Origin: Diprion similis
Lineage: Eukaryota > Arthropoda > Insecta > Hymenoptera > Diprionidae
Length of the DNA: 64,000 bases
Direction of reading: 5' to 3'
Assembly: GCF_021155765.1 (NCBI RefSeq)
Contig: NC_060112.1
Coordinates: 2,356,001-2,420,000, forward strand
The notes beneath the pieces are model-generated. The model saw nothing but the letters and a program-made list of their open reading frames with translations, did not search any database and was not told the origin of the DNA. The first letter of the stretch is position 1. The number at the start of each line of letters is the position of its first letter. Shown here one piece after another: positions 11,031-23,306 of the stretch. A program made the translations under genes and the position numbers.

Positions 11031-14000
11031 TCAGTCCGTTGGCGGTTCTAGATACGGTATTTCACTCGTAACATTGAACGATTCGAAATAGTGATTGAGG
11101 TATTCAAAGGTCGGTCGTTTCTCCGGACTCGCGTCCCAGCACTGCAGCATCAGGGTGTATATGCTGTCCGGTAGCGGGTGATTCGCCGGTTTTGGCATCC
11201 TGTAACCCTTCTCAACGTGCTCGACGACCTCCCGGCCGTGCATACCTGCGATAAAACGTATCACTGATTAACCGAGAAGAGAAAAAGAGAGATAGAGAGA
11301 GGTGACAATCGTTCATTTGACTTACCCGGATAGGGCACTTGGCCGTAGGTGAAGAGTTCGTTGAGCAAAATTCCGTAGGACCAGACGTCGCTCTTTATGC
11401 TGAACCTGGCGTATATTATAGCCTCAGGAGCGGTCCATTTTACTGGAAATTTGCTGCCCTGTTTAGGACAGTACTCGTTGTCCTTGATCACCCTTGCCAG
11501 ACCAAAGTCGCATATTTTCGCCTTGTTCTTTTCGCCTATAAGGACGTTTCGCGCGGCCAAGTCCCTGTGAATCAGCTGTTTGCTTTCGAGGTATTCCATG
11601 CCCGAGGCGACCTGCGACGCGATGTATATTAGGTCCTCGAACTGCATGTATCTGCCGTCCCCGGTCCTCAGGAAGTCGAGTAAGCTACCGTTGCACATGT
11701 ACTCTTGGACTATGTATATCGGCTCCTCCTTCGAACAGACTGCGTACAAGGCGACTAGGTGTCTGTGCCTAAGGTGTTTCATTATAGCTGCCTCCTGCAA
11801 AAATGCCTCAGAGGACATTGTTCCCTCGCGCAACGTCTTCACCGCCACTTCTATCTGGTTTCGCCATTTTCCGTAATACACTTCGCCGAAGTTACCGTGT
11901 CCCAGCTTGTTTATAAGCTGTATTTGGTTCCTGTTTATCTCCCATTTGTCACGTAACTCCGGTCCTAGGTCCCACATGTCCGGCAACGGTTTTGGACACG
12001 GTTTCGCCAGCACGTGACAAAGTCCCAGCGCGTTTTCTGAATAGCATCAGACAAGAAATGTTACAAAACCAATAACCATTTTTCAGGATGTTATATATCG
12101 AGGCACTTCTCACTTACTGCTGTACGCCATTACGAGGGCTGGTAGAGTGGCGAAAGTTTGATTAGTCGCTATATAAAATCCACCATTGTCCAGGGGTTTG
12201 ATTTTGTAGTGTTTCACATGATGCCCGCGTCCCTCTTCCCAATCCTTTACTGAAAGACTGTATCCTCTTGGCGTGTGTTCGCTCGGTCTAACAAGGAAAG
12301 TACCCCGTGGATTTTCGTCGACGAGAAGTAATTTCCCGGCCTCCTTCCTCGATACGTTGTCGAAGAACCAACTGTTCGATAAATATGTCATATTCATTAT
12401 GTGTGAATAAAACACGATATTAATTGCTACCTAGTTTGACAGCGAATAATTCGTGACCAAGCAGTGAGAAAAAAAAATACCCGAATGCTGTCATTTTCTC
12501 TAATAGATTAAAAACGTTATCAAATTTATAACATTCAGTAAACATTACATATCCGCATGTGTCTACCACACATAATCAAGTCCAAAGTTCTGAAACACTC
12601 TCTTGTGTGTAATGAATGGTATAGTGCTTACGGAAATTCGAGAACAATGGAGACAACTGTTTATATATTAATATTAAGTTGAATCTTTTTCGGTTTATTT
12701 TACGTGTTAAATATACGTATATAGTTTCCCTTCCTTTGCAATGTCTATCAAAAAGTCCTTATATTTTTTATACTCACTCCTCGCTTTCGACGGAACGTTC
12801 GACGGCGACGAAATTCCACGGTATCAATCCCTCGTGGAGGGTAGTCAGGTGAAGTACTTTCCACCAATCCGGTTCCGTGTCATCCAACACCTCCATCCTG
12901 TCGCCCTTCACAAAACTGACGTCGGTGCTTTCCCTCGCCGCATAATTGTATAATGCTACCACGATTTTGTTCGATCTTTGCGAATGTACTGCAGTGCAAT
13001 GGAATAAATACAGAGCATTGAACGAATAAGTCATCGGTACACGGGAGAAATTATTTGAATCTTTTGTTACAGACAATAACAACGACAACGAGGCATTGAC
13101 TAAGAATAGAGTTTGTACAACGATAAACATGCTTCCATGCTTAAATTTGTTTGCAAAATATAGATAAATTGAAAAGAATCCTGAACTATGCATATTCGCA
13201 CACGGATAAAATCCACTTGACCGATGTTTAGACCGAAGTCTGTTAGATTAGCAACGATGCTCTAATTTGATATCCAAAATAATGATCGTATTGAGGGAGG
13301 AAGAGAATAAGCAAAAATTATCATTAACTCATTGTCAGTGTAACGAAATGAAGCCTATTTCGATTTGTACGAATCGGTTCGAATGGCGTATTTTTTTTTT
13401 CACGAGTTCATACTATACCGGGTGTCCTATTTTAATGTAACACCTGATTTATCTCGAAAAATACTGCTTTGATCGAATATTAAGTAGAATAAAACTTTGG
13501 GTGGTACATTAAAATGTGACACCCGGTATAACTCTTCGTCATTTATGATCTAGCAGTGCCGGATGGAAGATCGATTTCACGTCTCAGTTGGCAAGAAATT
13601 GGAAAAACCGAGATGCCAGTGATTTGAGTCGGTTAATTGCAAGTTAGCATCGTCCCGATACGATCAGCTGATAAGACACAACGACGATACGAATAACGAT
13701 AAAAATTCAGTATTTTAAATGAAATGCGTCGTATCAATCTATTAATAACTAAAATTACATTGACGTCAATGAGGATGAAACAATAAGGATACTAATAATA
13801 ATAACGGAAATAATAAGTTACACACATGCAACTGAAAAAGACGGGGAAGATAATTCACGCAGATGAATCGATTTTGGGATTAAAATCGGAGGCTCACAGG
13901 GTGTCTGTCTCGGGCGAATAATATCAACTCTGGTCTGAGGGCAGCGCCGATTTGGATCTTCCGAGTATCTCTTGTCGAGGGAACTTCCGTTGCTGTGCGC

Positions 14001-14204
14001 CGAGTTGAGGCCAATTTCCGATTTCTTGTAACCTGATCGAACATAGAGTGCGTGCGTGTTTTATTGAAGAAAAAAGTATTTGTGTCTAATATACATTCAT
14101 ATATATCTATGTATTGAGGTAAAATGGGGAGTTATTATTATTATTATTTGATATCCGTTACCGATTGGCTGAGGCTCTTGCCTCTTGCTGCAACATTTCC
14201 CCAT
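11031..14204 (-). CDS. Src64B: Src family non-receptor tyrosine kinase, Src64B orthologue (six coding exons)
   Basis: Exons on the minus strand: 14204-14162, 14032-13898, 12988-12778, 12371-12118, 12036-11326 and 11245-11031. All have GT-AG borders, phases agree throughout, and the total is 1569 nt (522 aa). The N terminus MGKCCSKRQ has the Gly2 needed for myristoylation and two Cys for palmitoylation. A unique region contains YKKSE and VDIIRPR, as in fly Src64B. SH3 (about 67-124) starts with ALYNY. SH2 (131-213) has FLVR with Arg158. The kinase domain has GHGNFG (260-265), Lys281, Glu296, HRDLAARN with Asp373, DFG with Asp391, and activation-loop Tyr403. The inhibitory tail tyrosine is Tyr516 in SEIPY. 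All catalytic and regulatory residues are present. Known role of the family: membrane-attached signalling in adhesion, cytoskeleton and ring-canal growth, restrained by Csk phosphorylation of the tail. Length is slightly below fly Src64B (552 aa); the difference is in the unique region. Confidence 0.95.
13416..13528. mobile_element. Short mariner/Tc1-type MITE in a Src64B intron
   Basis: A 113-bp element with inverted termini of about 29 bp, beginning TACCGGGTGTC and ending GACACCCGGTA (26 of 29 positions pair). It is flanked by TA on both sides, the target duplication typical of Tc1/mariner. There is no coding capacity. It lies in the intron between the exon encoding the unique region and the SH3 exon. 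Confidence 0.75.
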
Positions 14205-14515
14205 TGTTACCGTTGATTCGCGGCACCGCAGATAAGAAAAACAGCTACAGCTTTCCTCCTTCCTTGGTGATAACGATTCGATGGCTAGCAGTTTATTGTG
14301 CGGATGATGTGATATATCTTCATGATTACGATTTGACTTTTTCTTTTTTATATTCTTCTTCGTTCCGTTTTCTGCCTTTTTTGCCTTACGGGTTAAAAAA
14401 TATTCCCATATGCACAACAACCTTTCGCAAATTCTCGATATGTATAGATCAATCCCGAGGATGGCGTGTGAAGGCCGTTCCACCAGCATTCAGTTTACCC
14501 TCGGGACCCGCGCAT
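14205..14515 (-). promoter_or_regulatory. 5' UTR part of the first coding exon of Src64B
   Basis: A strong acceptor (attttccctacag on the minus strand) ends at 14516, so the exon carrying the Src64B start codon probably begins at 14515. The frame of the kinase stays open upstream from the ATG at 14204 to another ATG at 14489 (95 codons). That extension has no recognisable domain, and the internal MGKCCSKRQ start fits Src biology much better. At least one further upstream non-coding exon must exist to the right. Confidence 0.45.
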
Positions 14516-15636
14516 CTGTAGGGAAAATAGAAAATTCTAGTAAATTTAGAGCTACAATATGAGGTTTTTGTACAATTATTCATGGTTTCGGATGAATTCG
14601 ATTTTATTCTCTTTCCGCGCAGTTCATTGCATCAACTAAAAAGATGATTTTGCTAGTTTCGAACATCTCTAAATTATTCATTCGCTAGAACTTTCACGCT
14701 GTTCTGTCAATGATTTCGAGCATTTTCCCTGGCCGAAGATTCGTTTCCCTGTCAAAGTCGAAAACTCGCCTTCGGAGAACAGCGAGGAGAATGGCCGACC
14801 CGTGGAGGATGCGAGGGGTGAGCTGCAGGTTTAGGGTTAGTCGAACGTTATTACCGCATGCGCGCAAATATCGGGGTGCACAGAATTCCTAGCTTCGAAC
14901 CCCCGCTTTCCCTAATCCACATCGTTGCACGCAGTGAACTGCTGTTTAGTTATCCGTATGCCTGTAATATTTTGTGCAGACGATTCTGCACAAGACTAAT
15001 GATGAATTCTCTGTTATTGTCAATAACTTGATAATATATTCATTATAAATTCTATCACTTTGAGTTGAAGATTTTTGTAAGTTCAGCGTACAAAATTATT
15101 GTCGCTGATTTTTGAAAAAGATGGTAAAAATATTCTACATATACATTATTCGCAACACGGGAAAAAGATTTTTTGTTGACTCCCTCAAATAACATTCTTC
15201 AGTTTAATCGAGTAGAATAATCCCATTTTATGCATATTTACCGAACAATCTTACACGTAAACGATTACTGAACTGATCAGCATTACTTTTTGCTTTATTC
15301 CAGTCAGAAAACCGCTAGGTTGAATGAATTGATGAATTGATTTTTACCAATTACGCATTGCCATCTTGCTTTAACGAATAGGTATCTCTTCCCTCTTCAG
15401 TGTTTTTTTACCGCGCCCAAAACGGAAACCAGAATCGGGGATCTGTGGGCACTTTGTACACACAATGTCGCGTGACTCGCATATTGAACGTGAGTACTTT
15501 TTTTTTCCTTTCCTTACTGGTATATATCAACATGTACGTGTGTGCATGTGCATGTGTGTGTATTATACATACTGAAAACCGTTTGTCGTAAACTTGTTGG
15601 TATAACTCAATTTTTGGTTGATATTTATTTTACTCC

Positions 15637-15638
<2 letters not shown>

Positions 15639-15682
<44 letters not shown>
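15639..15682. repeat. (CT)22 dinucleotide microsatellite
   Basis: Perfect CT repeat of 44 bases, GAGA-type on the minus strand. It lies upstream of Src64B. GAGA-factor binding is possible but unproven. Confidence 0.9.
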
Positions 15683-15684
<2 letters not shown>

Positions 15685-18600
15685 AGTGTTCGTGGAAGTG
15701 GTCTAGAATAAGATACTTGATTGGGAATTTTTCAGTTTTTCGTTTGATATTTAAATTTTTCCCAATAATAGGCGAGGCATAAATGCCTATCCTGAAATTT
15801 CGATTCAATATGGTATCAACGGTCGAATAGTCCAGACTTTATGCATTAGATTTATTCCTTAATTTTTATGATTTACTGACACAATGAAGCGAGAAACGTG
15901 CTGGGCTGGGTTTACAACATCCGGTTATTGCACTTCTCCACGGAGGATACATACATTCATCAACACTCGCATATACACTGTGCACATAATGTACATCCAT
16001 TTGCCTCAATCTGTCTTGTTGCACGTTTCCCTTATATTTTCTGTTTCCCGTGAAAAGTAATTGAAATGCTGGAGAACATTTTTTATTCCCTACTGGAAGT
16101 CACGTAGATTTTGTCGACGAGTGTATATGATTCTAAATTAAATCGATCCTTTGATCTTGTTAAATTCGACCTTCGCAACAGAAGATGCAGTTATGATATA
16201 CTGGCAGTGCAACTGCAAGAGAAATTATTGGAGAAATATATTAGGTTTAACGAATTCATAATATGAAACCGGCTGATGAATGCTGTAGCTCAGTTACGCT
16301 GCATCTCGTGACGTGTGCACGTGGTGCATATCATTTTAGAGATGTATCGTTCTGCAACGGACATTACGAAATGCAGTCTGCGTACACAAGATTCCTTTTT
16401 TATTCACCTCTTCGTTTTCTTCTTGGTTTTTTCTTTTCTTACCGTGTCTTTTCTTTTTAACACTTGTTGTACACGGTGCAGGTGTTGCTGCTGCGGTTAA
16501 AATACAACGCGAGGAGAATCTTTACGATCGGATATTATTTATGTGCTTGTGTATTGTACGTATGTTTGCCGTGACGAACTTTGAATAGACGGGAATAATT
16601 TTCAATAATTTCTTTTATTGAAATAAAAGGAAATCTTGAAGTATTTTTCTATTATTGTATAAACCTCTCGAATTAAATACAACTTTTCATTTCGACTTTT
16701 TTTTTAAATGTTTAACCGTCAACGCAAGGTTATTACTGCAGAATTACTGTGTGATTGCCAGTCTTCATGCTGTGCAAAGACATGCGCGACACACAAAAGT
16801 AGTCGAAGCTGAAGTAGTCTCCGAATTGCGAAAATAGATTTGAACCGTCAGCGTTGTTACGTGCAAAAAGAAAAGAGAAATGAAAATGACGAACCAAATG
16901 AAAGTAAAACTTAACCGTCTTACCGTATGGCTGTAAATAGGTTCCACCTTAGGAGCCTAAATCCTAATATATAATACCGGTGAATAGCAGCATCGTTTCA
17001 TGCTGGGCCTAATCAGTCGATCGTTAAATTAATTCTTAATTAAAGGTTGTAAGATAAATTGAAACGTTCGTTATTATTCATATATTCTTTTTGTCAACTT
17101 GTCAATTGTATATTCTATACGTATACAATCCTACTGACGATAATAATGCTGCATATGAAAATCGGAGAATTTCCTATCACTTAACGGTGGAACTATATTA
17201 TCGTATGAGTGTTCGTTTACCGCCGGCGTCGAATGTAACCGGATCATTTCATGTGCCCTGTAACGCAGATTTGTACACCTACGTTGGAACCGAGATGCGC
17301 GATCTTATAATGGGAAAAAACACGTTATATACCATTTGCCAACGAAAAAGAAGAAAAGATGCGTAAAAAACTCGTCTAGACGGCTCTGTTGTTTCGAACG
17401 ATCCTGTTATACACCCTACTCAGCCCTGTCCGATGTGTGATGTGCTTTTATACATATAACCACCCAATGCGCCTTCTATAACACAATGCCTACCCTCCTA
17501 CTCGCGATATTTTAATGCCGATAAGGTAATGGAGCATTAGGCGTACGCTGAATGTCGGCAAAAAAAAGAAAGAAAGTACGAATGATTGAGGGGGGAGATT
17601 TTTCCAAACGCTGTAAAGGCACAAAGCTTTTGAGAACGAGTTGCCGGATTTCAATAATTCTGGTCCCAATCAACGCGGCTTTTTGAAACATAGAACTGAT
17701 TAGATTTTTGCTTTGATTGGTTCAGCACTTTTCCAATTATTTAAACAAAAAATTTCAAAAAAACAAAAATTATATCTTAACAATGGATGATTGGATTTGA
17801 ATGAAAATTGATGCCATCAGATTTTTTGGGTCGCTAATCACGAATCTAAGGATAGATTTGCTGAATTTAAATTTGACGTATTCAATACGTTTCAAATGTT
17901 TTTACAATAGTGGTAACCATTCATTGTCACATAATTCGTATAAAATCGAACTCGCATTTTGTTGAGGACTGAGAACAAGTTTGCCGGGAGGTCAAAGCAG
18001 TAAAGAATATTCCTGTATTCTGAGGTACTTTTTCTATCTTGCTGTTGTTGTTGTTGTTATTATTTTAATCTGAATCATATATCAAACTCCGATCCAGTGA
18101 AATATAAGTAAAATATCGAACAGAAAAATGATGAAAAGGAAAAAAAAACAAAGAAAACAATATCCAAGAGATGGTTGCCGGTAAAAGTGGGCCAGTTAAC
18201 AAGGAGAACCCCATATACGTGACACACAACACAAACACATACACACACACACATTTTCGAGTACCTATGTACGGATATACGTGCTATAAATAACGTAGTA
18301 CCCTCTCGTCTCCCCCGTGGAACTCTCTAAACAAGATCTTGAAGAAATGCTTCACCTCTATGTATACATATATACTCGTACATACTTTATATATTACAGC
18401 TTCGAATGTAGCCCTGTAGACAAGGGCGCGCGGTTACAAAGTTCAGGTAAGAGAGCGAAAAGATCGGGCCACAAAGGTGCAACTACTTTCGTCATTTTCC
18501 AGATGAGTGCGAGGAAAAGTAAGAGGGTAAAGAACCAAGGCCTTTTCGACACGCTTCAGTTTCTTTAACTTGAAATTTTTTTTTATTAAAGTAATAAATG

Positions 18601-18741
18601 TTAAAAGCACTATCAGCATAGGGTGCCATTTTACTCTTGATCAACTCTTATAATTAGCCAGGAAAAGTCTCATTCTCACCTAGTAAGGCTCGATTGTTTG
18701 AGAACAGTACAGCGAGGGCAGGGAGGGGAGGCTTTTTGTCG

Positions 18742-18780
18742 CAGGTGCATAGAAAGGTGTGAATTTTGCCTATGCACCTG
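18742..18780. repeat. Perfect 11-bp inverted repeat with 17-nt loop
   Basis: caggtgcatag (18742-18752) pairs perfectly with ctatgcacctg (18770-18780). Each arm contains a CAGGTG/CACCTG E-box, the core bound by Snail/ZEB-type factors. It may be a paired regulatory site or just a small hairpin. Confidence 0.55.
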
Positions 18781-19403
18781 GCAACCTAACAGAGAGGGCC
18801 ATTGAAGCTGCTGCGCTTCAAGGAAGCGAAACAATTGCTGATAACGCCGCCACTACTGCACGAAAACGCGAGTTCCTGAACAACTGGCATATCTTTCCGC
18901 TTATCTCCACCTCTAGGTAAGTGCATTTCACCCAATATGCATCGGAAGAGATCCCTTGTGAAATTCTGAGGCGAAAGTACCTTTGCGCGGATGACGAGCG
19001 ACGCTCGATTTCCGAGATATACGCGGTTTCATATCCGACGAATCGCCGCGCTGCAATGTCAGCTGATCGAACAGCTGACCGGTCGCCGATTGGCCGGAAC
19101 TAAAACTCGTACAAGTCGAGAACCGTTCATCGTGCGAGGTTCGCGCAAACGGTGTTCAGGCTCAGAGTTTTGCGGCGAATCTTCGGAGCTCCTTTTATCG
19201 AAGGTGAAAATTCGTTCATTCTCTGAGGAATTGCCTGCACACGTGTCGGCCAGATGCTTCGAGCAAAGCACTCAAAGTTGCGAGGGGCGGACGGACGAGC
19301 TCCGTGTGCGTCAGAGTGACAGAGAGGATGAGGAGACGGAGAGAGAGCACGACCAGGAACCGACCCCCGTGCGTCGCTGACAATCAGACACCCACCCACT
19401 TAC

Positions 19404-19560
19404 GTTGTGCGTACAGGAGTCGTGTTGACGCGCGCTACAGCTAACTAGTATTATTACTCTTGAACTGGGCACGTAGACGTTATACGTCGAGAATTTCGAC
19501 TTGAAAAATCAATAGTGACTAGGGTTACTGATTCCGAGAAATGCGGGGATACTGCAACCC
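19404..19560 (-). promoter_or_regulatory. Possible distal 5' exon/promoter of Src64B (weak)
   Basis: The minus-strand sequence ending at 19404 is followed by GTAAGTGGG, a near-consensus donor, in a CpG-richer island within AT-rich DNA. It lies upstream of Src64B in the correct orientation, and that gene needs a non-coding first exon to pair with the acceptor at 14516. No TATA or initiator element was convincing. Confidence 0.2.
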
Positions 19561-22379
19561 CAACGACGTCTTCGGTGTTCTTTGAACTCTAAACCCTACG
19601 ATTTGTCCAATAATTGTGTTTTATTTACAACACGAACTTATTAAATTATTTGTATTACAGTTATACATGAAATCTATAAGATTTGGACGAGGAAAAGATA
19701 ACGCATATCTTTACGTCCATTACGATATTATGCATGTCGCAAAAAAAAAAAAAAAAAACGTCGCTACCGCAGAAATGTGGGTTAAAACCGAAAAACAACC
19801 AGGGGAAGTACGAGCGTTGAATACCGCGGCGACCGTCTTACGTCAGAATTGTTTATTTCTGTCCCATATCGATCGGTGCAACGATGAACTTATACGTCGG
19901 TGTTTCTTCTCGTATACACGACCCTTATAGCTGTATACTTTGGATCGACAAGGCAGAACCAATGGACGTTGAAAAGCCGGGCAAAGCAAAGTAAAGTAAA
20001 GGAAAGTAAAGCAAAGTTAAAGCAAGCCGAGGTGCATATCGGGCGCACAAAGGCCCGTAGATTTTCCCCATAAGGGGAACTCTCACTCTCTCCTTCTCTT
20101 TCTCTTTCTCGGTATAATTCGCTTCTCCTCTTTGCCCCTTGCGTAGGGTGAAAGAAAAAATCAATATCTGCATACGCGGGCCATGTCTGACCATTATAAC
20201 GCGTGTATTTATCACACGTTATGTATGGACGTGCGTTTCGAAATTCCATACTCAATTTGATTTTCCTTTTACCGCCTTATCTTCTATCGCCAGAGATTAT
20301 ATTTACCCGGTCTTATCATACTATACGTGCTCGATTCCGCCGATTGTACACCGCGAATGGCACGGGATAGCGCGATCGCTCATTTGCTACGCAATATTCT
20401 AACGAAGCTAAAGCTAGCAGCCAGAATTAACAGCCAAATGTTCTAATGCTTATATTTACATTTTTCCATTTCCACAAAGTTTAACGCTCTTAGCTGCTAA
20501 CTATGGCTGCTATCTTCAGCTTCATAATATTCTAATCGATCAGACTTCATCTAAAACCAAGTCCGTTTTGCGGTTCATTCGTGACGTCGACGTTGCAATT
20601 CTATTCGTTATTCAGACAATTTACAATTGATGCCAGTGCGCAGTATCCATCGATCATTTTTGTTTCTGTGATCATCGAGGTTGTTTTCCATCTTACACTT
20701 TTCTCTTTCAACGATCGCCGACCTTGTAAGAATCGGCATGAATGGAAAATCCGATATCGGTATACTTTTACACCAACTGAATTACGTAGTATGCAAATAT
20801 AATATTTATCTTGAAACGCAGGTATTAATATAACGATTGAATTGCTCATTTGCTTGATAATTATCGGAATGCACCTCCTCAATATGAATTGAGAAATTGA
20901 ACGAAGGATTTCTTCAAGTACATATACCGTGTCTAACTAATTCTGCAACGCTGCGAGCGTGACACAGTCGTGATTATCAGTGTTATTATTTGCATGAAGC
21001 GTGCCTGGTGTATATTCTATTACAGTACCGAAAAATATCAAAGAAGGATACATTATCTCCAGAGAAAATAATATTCCCGCACGCAATCTAACCGTTGGCA
21101 GTGTGTTGCGGTGATAAAATTAGCATTTCCTCATTCTCTTCTTCGCGTCATCGTAGTCGCTCCTTTAGATATAGGAAGTGAGAGTGAGAGAGAAAGAGGA
21201 AAAAAGGAGAGGGGAAAGAAACAAAGAAGGGCAAACAACTATTTAACGTGCGTAATTGTCACGACGTTTATTCACATGGCTTTTATACAAAAATCCAATT
21301 ACTTTTTCAGTGACGCTCAGGTTGCATAAATATAATACTGCATGGCGGCAACTTTATTCTTTTTTCTTTTATGTTATTTCCCAATTACGCAATATACAAT
21401 TGTTTTGACGAAGGCAAATAATAATGATCCATTTTTTTCAAATCTTATGATTTTCATCCCTGGACGTTGCATGTCTTATGTATGGGAAACTCGTCACTAT
21501 CCTTGCAGAGAGCACGACCGTACAAAAAGGATTGCTGAGAGGCCAGCCAATCCTGAACTTGGCAATATCCAAGGGGGGTCGTGAACTCTATCAAGACATC
21601 TCACATGTGTCGTCGTGTGTCTATGTAATTTTCTTTTTTCTTTACTCATCACGCCGTTATTTGTTTTTTATACTTGTTTCTCACATTTATCAAGCGAGGA
21701 TAATATCCTGCATCTAGAGAGTAAAATACGGTTGAGGGAAAAAGATGCAAACAAAGAAACCCTAACGTACGAACAATTTATCAACCTTGCGCGTGTCGTT
21801 GCACGTAAATTGTTCATACAAGTCAAATAATAGCTTAAAAAGCGACTACCCGGAGACGTCGGTCGCCCATAATGCACGTATGGAGAAGTTAGGACTGGCT
21901 ACAGTTGTCAACTCTATATAAACACTTTATTCCGTGTTCGATAAATGACCGTCTTTTGTTTACAACGGCGATTGTTCCAACAATTGACGTTCAATTTGAA
22001 TTCGAGATAAAAACTAGAGTTTATCTTATATCTAATTGTAAACAGACGTGCACACGCGTATTTTTACCTGAATTTTCGGAGCATGTCTTCGCGTAATCCG
22101 GTTTCGGTACTATCGACGAATTTTGGGTCTGGCTTAAACTGACTAATCAGCACGTACCCTTAACATACACACGCACTCCGGTAATATCGGAAGAGAATCA
22201 TTATGCGATTATCATCATTCACCGTGTAACACTCACTCACTTTACACAACGTTCGAACTGTAACTGACAGCTAGTCCAGAGTCCTCCAGGCCGCCCACAG
22301 CTTGGCCACCACGCTCCTCCCCCCCATTCTCCTGCTCTATCGAAAATCCACCCGAGGGTGCTTTGAGCTTTAGAATTTA

Positions 22380-23303
22380 GGGTGCCGTTCCATGACAACG
22401 ACAGTTTGACTGATCATGGAACGACGGAACGAAACAAACAAAAGTTACTAGATTCCGAATTTCGTTGATTGTTATGCCGTCAGGTTTTGCACGGGTTTGA
22501 CGGAACCAGCATTCTGTTGCACTTCGTTAGAACTTTGGTGAGCATAATTTTTTTTATGTCAAAGCGGTGAGTTTCTAGTATCTACCAAAGGCATCTACTA
22601 GTAATTTCAACATGGCTAAATGCATGACTTTCCAATCAATATATTTTTTTCATTACTAATTTCAAAATTCGAAATAATGAACAATAAAATGATGAACATA
22701 CATATGGAGTTTTGAAGTTCCGTTTCGTATATACATGCTTGTTTATGACCCATGTGATAAATTTCGAACGGAATGAGTGCAAATTTCTGTTATTTCGCTT
22801 AATTCATTCATCAAATAATTGACGTACTTTCACATAGAAACAACCTACATACTCACTTCAGTGATTCAGTGTACATACATACGTAATTGAAATACAAAGG
22901 TATGAAAGTAACACTTTTTCGCCTGGTACTATTGAAAAGGTCGTGAATTAATTCTCGAGAACAAGCATTTGTAGTCAGAGTAGGGGAACCGAGATTTTGA
23001 GAAATGTATTCCGCTCACAGCCCGTAAGCGACTTTATCGAGTGACTGCAATATATTTAATTCTTAGAAATAGCGCAAATTTGCATCGATTCCGTTCCCTC
23101 GTTCCGTTCGAAATTTGCCACATGGGACCTTAGGCCATATATTGTATATCACGGTCTTACATACAAGACCGTACTGTATATGCTCTAATTGTAAACATGG
23201 GACATAGGGCAAATTAGCGTACGGAACGGAATTTTCAAAGTAACTAGATTTCGTTCCGTTGTTCCGTGATCAGTCGATCCGTCGTTGACATGGGACAGCA
23301 CCC
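22380..23303. mobile_element. PIF/Harbinger-like non-autonomous element with TTA target duplications
   Basis: Imperfect terminal inverted repeats of at least 56 bp start GGGTGC at 22380 and end GCACCC at 23303. They share blocks such as caacgac, gactgatca and acggaacgaaa. The copies are flanked on both sides by TTA (22377-22379 and 23304-23306), the 3-bp TWA duplication characteristic of PIF/Harbinger. Subterminal inverted blocks (cccatgtg...aaatttcgaacgg near 22749 and its complement near 23128) extend the foldback character. A perfect 8-bp hairpin (acggtctt/aagaccgt) lies near 23150. No transposase frame is present, so it is a long MITE or foldback derivative. Confidence 0.75.
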
Positions 23304-23306
23304 TTA

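Larger units (their letters stand above)
14516..22376. other. Long non-coding stretch upstream of Src64B
   Basis: No protein-coding gene is supported. Apart from microsatellites and a short hairpin, the only notable part is a GC- and CpG-richer block at about 18900-19560. It contains a good minus-strand splice donor at 19403-19398 (CAAC then GTAAGT). That block could be a distal Src64B promoter and first exon; this is a guess from composition and the donor only. Confidence 0.35.

Noticed and set aside
11339..11956. Plus-strand frames of 65-98 codons over the Src64B kinase exon
   Set aside because: They overlap conserved kinase codons on the minus strand and carry no domain.
13415..13530. A Rho-independent-like terminator reading of the 13.4-kb inverted repeat
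   Set aside because: The TA duplications and terminal-repeat layout identify a MITE, and bacterial-type terminators are irrelevant in this eukaryotic context.
18991..19380. A 129-codon plus-strand frame
   Set aside because: Arg/Ser/Glu-rich translation of CpG-rich sequence without a domain; the other strand and frames are equally open there. More likely promoter-type DNA.
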